Shown in pieces: positions 61,032 to 64,000 of a stretch of 64,000 nucleotides of DNA. Under the pieces are notes generated by a model that saw only the letters and a program-made list of their open reading frames with translations, was not told where the DNA came from and made no database searches. Both the position numbers and the translations under genes were made by a program. The DNA is from TMED14 sp002167805. Lineage in GTDB: Bacteria; Bacteroidota; Bacteroidia; Flavobacteriales; Schleiferiaceae. Each line of letters begins with the position of its first letter. The stretch's first letter is position 1. The DNA is taken from NCBI GenBank assembly GCA_965655795.1, contig CBFHHY010000002.1, positions 186,001 to 250,000 on the forward strand. Reading direction: 5' to 3'.

Positions 61032-61514
61032 ATGGTAGGATTGATAATGGGTAGCAAGAGCGATTTAACTGTCATGCAAAAAGCAGCAGATCAACTGGAG
61101 AAACTTAAAGTTCCCTTTGAAATGGATGTCGTCTCCGCTCACAGAACTCCGGAAAAAATGATAGAATATTCAAAAAATGCCTCTGAAAGAGGCATAAAAG
61201 TTATAATCGCGGGCGCAGGGGGAGCAGCCCACCTTCCAGGAATGATTGCTGCATCAACAAGATTACCAGTAATTGGAGTCCCAATTAAATCAAGTAACTC
61301 CATTGATGGATGGGATTCAATTCTAAGCATACTTCAGATGCCAAAAGGGGTTCCAGTAGCAACAGTCGCACTAAATGGAGCAGCGAATGCTGCAATTCTT
61401 GCTGGTCAAATTTTAGCGTTAGAGAACATGGAGCTAAGTGAACGGATTCAGACTTTAAAAAAAGAAATGGTCGAAGCTGTAAAAAAAATGTCAGCATCAA
61501 TAGAAAATAAATAA
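61032..61514 (+). CDS. purE: N5-CAIR mutase
   Basis: 160-residue class I PurE that rearranges N5-CAIR to CAIR. GLIMGSKSDLTVMQKA (N terminus), SAHRTPEKM (about 36) with the catalytic His, and AGGAAHLPGMIAAST (about 59). It lies 23 bases after purK, the partner enzyme, as in most bacteria. Converges on the LytTR gene with an eight-base gap. Confidence 0.96.
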   Translation: MVGLIMGSKSDLTVMQKAADQLEKLKVPFEMDVVSAHRTPEKMIEYSKNASERGIKVIIAGAGGAAHLPGMIAASTRLPVIGVPIKSSNSIDGWDSILSILQMPKGVPVATVALNGAANAAILAGQILALENMELSERIQTLKKEMVEAVKKMSASIENK

Positions 61515-61522
61515 TAAGCCAT

Positions 61523-62269
61523 TTATAGAGACTTTAAGCGACTAACTAAAAATTCTTTTTTTCTATTTGCGACAGGCACAGTATTCTTATCTTCAAGTAT
61601 CACATAACCTCCATCAGCAGTAACATACCTTTTGACACTGTCCATATTAATCAAATGTGATTTATGAATTCTTTCAAAATTATGAGGCTTTAGTAGACCC
61701 TCATACTCCTTCAAAGTCCTCGAGGCCAGCATTTTAGTTCCATCTTTAAGAAAAAATTGCGTGTAATTACTGGTACTTTCACATCTCAAAATATCATTAA
61801 TTTTAACTACATGCAATCCCTCAGAACTTGATATAATCAACTTCTTATCACGGTCCTTGAGATGACCAAAAAGAACATCGAGTCTTGGCTTTGCTTTCGA
61901 GACTTTGTCAAATTTCCTTATTGCTTTTACAAGCTCTTCTGGATCTACCGGTTTTAGCAAATAATCAAGAGCTGAAAATTTTATCGCCCGCAAGGCATAA
62001 TTCTCATGAGCGGTAACAAAAATTATTGCACCATCCCATTCAGGTTTATTTTCTAATATTTTATTCAACAATTCAAAACCTAATTCCCCTGAGAGATGAA
62101 TATCAACAAATAAAATATTTGGTTCTTTTTGCTTAAAAAGATTCCATGCCGAATCTACATCTGAGGCCTCAAGCAATGGTTTTACCTCAGGACAAAATAA
62201 ATTCAATTTTTGACTCAAGGCCTTTCGACTTTTTAATTCGTCATCAAGGATTAGGGCACTGAAGAACAT
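61523..62269 (-). CDS. LytTR-family response regulator
   Basis: 248 residues: receiver domain (about 1-120) with phospho-acceptor Asp in ILFVDIHL (about 56), Thr in FVTAHENYALRAI (about 86) and Lys in DYLLKPV (about 108), then a LytTR DNA-binding domain (about 148-248; LHVVKINDILRCES, FERIHKSHLINMD). It is nine bases downstream of its sensor-kinase gene. Such LytT/LytS-type pairs control surface or polysaccharide genes in Bacteroidota; the targets here are unknown. Confidence 0.92.
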   Translation of the reverse strand: MFFSALILDDELKSRKALSQKLNLFCPEVKPLLEASDVDSAWNLFKQKEPNILFVDIHLSGELGFELLNKILENKPEWDGAIIFVTAHENYALRAIKFSALDYLLKPVDPEELVKAIRKFDKVSKAKPRLDVLFGHLKDRDKKLIISSSEGLHVVKINDILRCESTSNYTQFFLKDGTKMLASRTLKEYEGLLKPHNFERIHKSHLINMDSVKRYVTADGGYVILEDKNTVPVANRKKEFLVSRLKSL

Positions 62270-62278
62270 AGTTTAAAG

Positions 62279-64000
62279 TTAATCAGAGAATTCCCAATTT
62301 CGTATCATCGGTAGCACAAGAGAAACGCGCGTTCCCGCATTTAAATCATGCACAAAGACTTTGTGTGGGAAACCTGATTCTAAACTCATGGCCTGAAGAC
62401 GTTTACTTAATATTTTTGTCGCAGCACTTCTTTTTTCTCCCTCATCGCCGGTATTATTGGATCTAGAAGCCTTTCTCCCAATACCGTTATCCTCGATTTG
62501 AATTAATAGCGAATTTTCTTCTTGAGGGTGAATCATGAAATAAATTTTCAGTAGTCCGTTATCTCGTTTTTGTTGAATAAGTGGTCTAAGTCCGTGAAGG
62601 ATTGAATTTTCTACCAATGGTTGAATTAACATTGGAGGTATTGCCAAAGAATCCCGATCTATTTCTGAATCTAATTGAATAACACTTTGAAATCCTGAAT
62701 CAAATCGCATTTGCTCTAAAGCAATATAATTTTCTAATGCACCTATTTCCTTATCTAAAAACACATATTGTTGATCTGCACTTTCTAAAGTATAACGCAT
62801 TAAACTCGAAAATTTTTGAAGATAAACAATTGCCTGTTTTGGCTCACTATCAAGGATGTAGGCTGATATGGACTCTAGGGCATTAAATGTAAAGTGTGGA
62901 TTCATCTGAAGTCTGAAAGCCATCCTCTCAAGTTGTGATTTTTCTTTTAACCACTTATTCTTATCAATTTTTCTCTTGCTGTAAGAGTATATGATAATAA
63001 TAATCAAAATGAATAAAGCGGAAAAAACAGAAAGAAAAATCTCTGGGCGTTTCCAAAATGGATATTCAATTTCGATATAATGAGAAACGGATAAAAGTTT
63101 GTCTCTATGAGGTTCTTCAGCTCTCACTCTTAATTCGTACTTCCCTGGTTTAAGTCTTTGAAGAACTATTCTTCTACCGAGACCAATGGATATCCATAAA
63201 CCATCGTTTAGTTGATACTCAAGAGATATTATTTTTGAAATATCACTCCTACCTCTTATTCCAAGTTTAATATTAATTAGTTCCCCTGATTTCTCTGATG
63301 ACTGATCAACTTCTCGAACAAAAACTGCCGGATCTAAAAAAACATTTAGGTCTCGCTTGTTGGATTTATTGTAGAGTCCAAAACTGGAATGACCAAGGAT
63401 ATCATTTTTGAATTTAGATTCCCTAGTAGGAATCTTTTCAAATGCTGTACCTATAAATTCCAATTTATCAAAATTGAAATCCAAAACAGAATAAACGCCT
63501 TTAGAGGTCAATAATTTTATTCCTCCATCTTCAGCAATTGCATCATAAACCCATTCTGAATCATAAATATTTTCCCAAAAGCCATTATTCCATTTTACGA
63601 TACCAAATTCTCCATATGTTGTAATCCCAAAACCCGGGATGTGCAAAATGCCAATAGAAATACCACCTTCAGGATTTGGAAATTTTTTAAACGAATTAGC
63701 TCCAACTGAAAAGAAACCCAAAGAGGTGCTTAACCAACATGAATCTTTAGAAATGATAGAAATTGAATTAATTTTTCCAGCATTGTACGGCAAAGTTCTA
63801 AGATCATACCATACAGATGGTGAATTTATCAGAGTTAAATTATCTTCTTCGGCAAGTAAAAGGCCACCTGAGCCATTTTCGCATGCGTTATTTATTGTCC
63901 CAATCATTAACCCTCCCTGAGTATAAAGGCGAGTACATGTACCAAGATCATCAATAAACCATAATCCACTTTCACCAAAAACCCATGCCCCCAAACCGTC
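62279..64000 (-). CDS. Two-component sensor kinase (LytS-like), N-terminus beyond window
   Basis: 574 codons visible; the frame is still open at base 64000, so the start is missing. The visible N-terminal part is a periplasmic ligand-sensing propeller of the two-component-regulator-propeller type (LWFIDD, GSGGLLLAEEDN, CWLSTSLGFF), followed by a Y_Y_Y module (about 240-300; LEYQLNDGLWISIG, LKPGKYELRVRA), one transmembrane helix (IFLSVFSALFILIIIIIYSY) and a His_kinase/HATPase domain with MNPHFTFNALESI and ADNGIG-type GIGRKA. It signals to the LytTR regulator directly downstream. Confidence 0.9.
   Translation of the reverse strand, partial: DGLGAWVFGESGLWFIDDLGTCTRLYTQGGLMIGTINNACENGSGGLLLAEEDNLTLINSPSVWYDLRTLPYNAGKINSISIISKDSCWLSTSLGFFSVGANSFKKFPNPEGGISIGILHIPGFGITTYGEFGIVKWNNGFWENIYDSEWVYDAIAEDGGIKLLTSKGVYSVLDFNFDKLEFIGTAFEKIPTRESKFKNDILGHSSFGLYNKSNKRDLNVFLDPAVFVREVDQSSEKSGELINIKLGIRGRSDISKIISLEYQLNDGLWISIGLGRRIVLQRLKPGKYELRVRAEEPHRDKLLSVSHYIEIEYPFWKRPEIFLSVFSALFILIIIIIYSYSKRKIDKNKWLKEKSQLERMAFRLQMNPHFTFNALESISAYILDSEPKQAIVYLQKFSSLMRYTLESADQQYVFLDKEIGALENYIALEQMRFDSGFQSVIQLDSEIDRDSLAIPPMLIQPLVENSILHGLRPLIQQKRDNGLLKIYFMIHPQEENSLLIQIEDNGIGRKASRSNNTGDEGEKRSAATKILSKRLQAMSLESGFPHKVFVHDLNAGTRVSLVLPMIRNWEFSD

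Noticed and set aside
1..64000. Mobile elements, CRISPR arrays, toxin-antitoxin or phage-defence systems
   Set aside because: No transposase, integrase, direct-repeat array or known defence family was seen; gene content is core metabolism and envelope.

Overview
The window is a compact, AT-rich (about two-thirds A+T by eye) chromosomal segment of a Bacteroidota bacterium, most likely a marine member of the Flavobacteriia/Cryomorphaceae-Schleiferiaceae side of the phylum. The evidence is a set of lineage markers: gliding/type IX secretion genes gldE and gldD in the order hup, mutY, ssb, gldE, gldD; four secreted proteins with type A or type B T9SS sorting tails; a GYDIA-type GHMP kinase beside HMG-CoA reductase; a 29-residue AURKAIP1/COX24-like protein beside RNase G; and promoters of the Bacteroidota form TAnnTTTG. 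I see no rRNA, insertion sequence, prophage, integron or CRISPR array. One tRNA (Phe) is present. Nearly all of the window is housekeeping core.

Layout. 1-1.4 kb: 3'-truncated type III pantothenate kinase with altered acidic residues, tRNA-Phe with its own terminator, and two coupled small membrane proteins. 1.4-5.6 kb: a probable sugar locus, with a divergent trehalase-family (GH37) enzyme on one side and a NUDIX-type regulator plus sodium/sugar symporter on the other. 5.7-10.1 kb: mevalonate operon (class II HMG-CoA reductase, GHMP kinase) translationally coupled to a large T9SS type B protein. 10.1-12.6 kb (minus): adk-obg-PAP2-crcB. 12.6-15.8 kb: manC, a tiny membrane protein, fumC and an ArsC-family protein. 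15.8-20.2 kb (minus): prfB and a 1073-residue T9SS type B protein. 20.2-24.2 kb: ltaE, then on minus HU, TPR protein, COX24-like, RNase G, recX. 24.3-27.7 kb: mutY-ssb-gldE-gldD. 27.7-31.2 kb: heme A synthase, an EamA exporter, a dicarboxylate/amino acid symporter. 31.3-38.3 kb: rplU-rpmA with terminator, then serS, a lipoprotein, DUF4286, an S9 peptidase, an M16 peptidase and an O-methyltransferase. 38.3-44.4 kb: envelope genes (kdsB, T9SS protein, DegT aminotransferase, predicted outer-membrane protein, waaA). 44.4-49.9 kb: recA with a TPR lipoprotein and an S9A peptidase, bcp, nth. 49.9-57.6 kb: T9SS type A protein, gcvP, kynU-kmo. 57.6-64 kb: MlaE/MlaF-like lipid transporter, a mini-lipoprotein, SprT-like protein, purK-purE, and a LytTR regulator with its sensor kinase running off the right edge.

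Two themes stand out. First, promoter placement: exact TAnnTTTG -7 boxes lie only 4-9 bases before the start codon of several genes (NUDIX regulator, prfB, ctaA, EamA exporter, mlaE) and one-mismatch versions do so for others, which predicts leaderless transcripts. The ctaA and EamA promoters form one perfect 19-bp palindrome. Second, extreme compaction: most convergent gene pairs abut or overlap tail to tail, leaving no room for classical terminators.

The most interesting protein-level signals are the trehalase-like enzyme with Glu in place of the catalytic Asp and other active-site changes, placed opposite a NUDIX regulator and SGLT-type symporter; and the pantothenate kinase with substituted catalytic acids. 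I found no clearly new multi-gene system; the GH37-like sugar locus is the best candidate for something undescribed.
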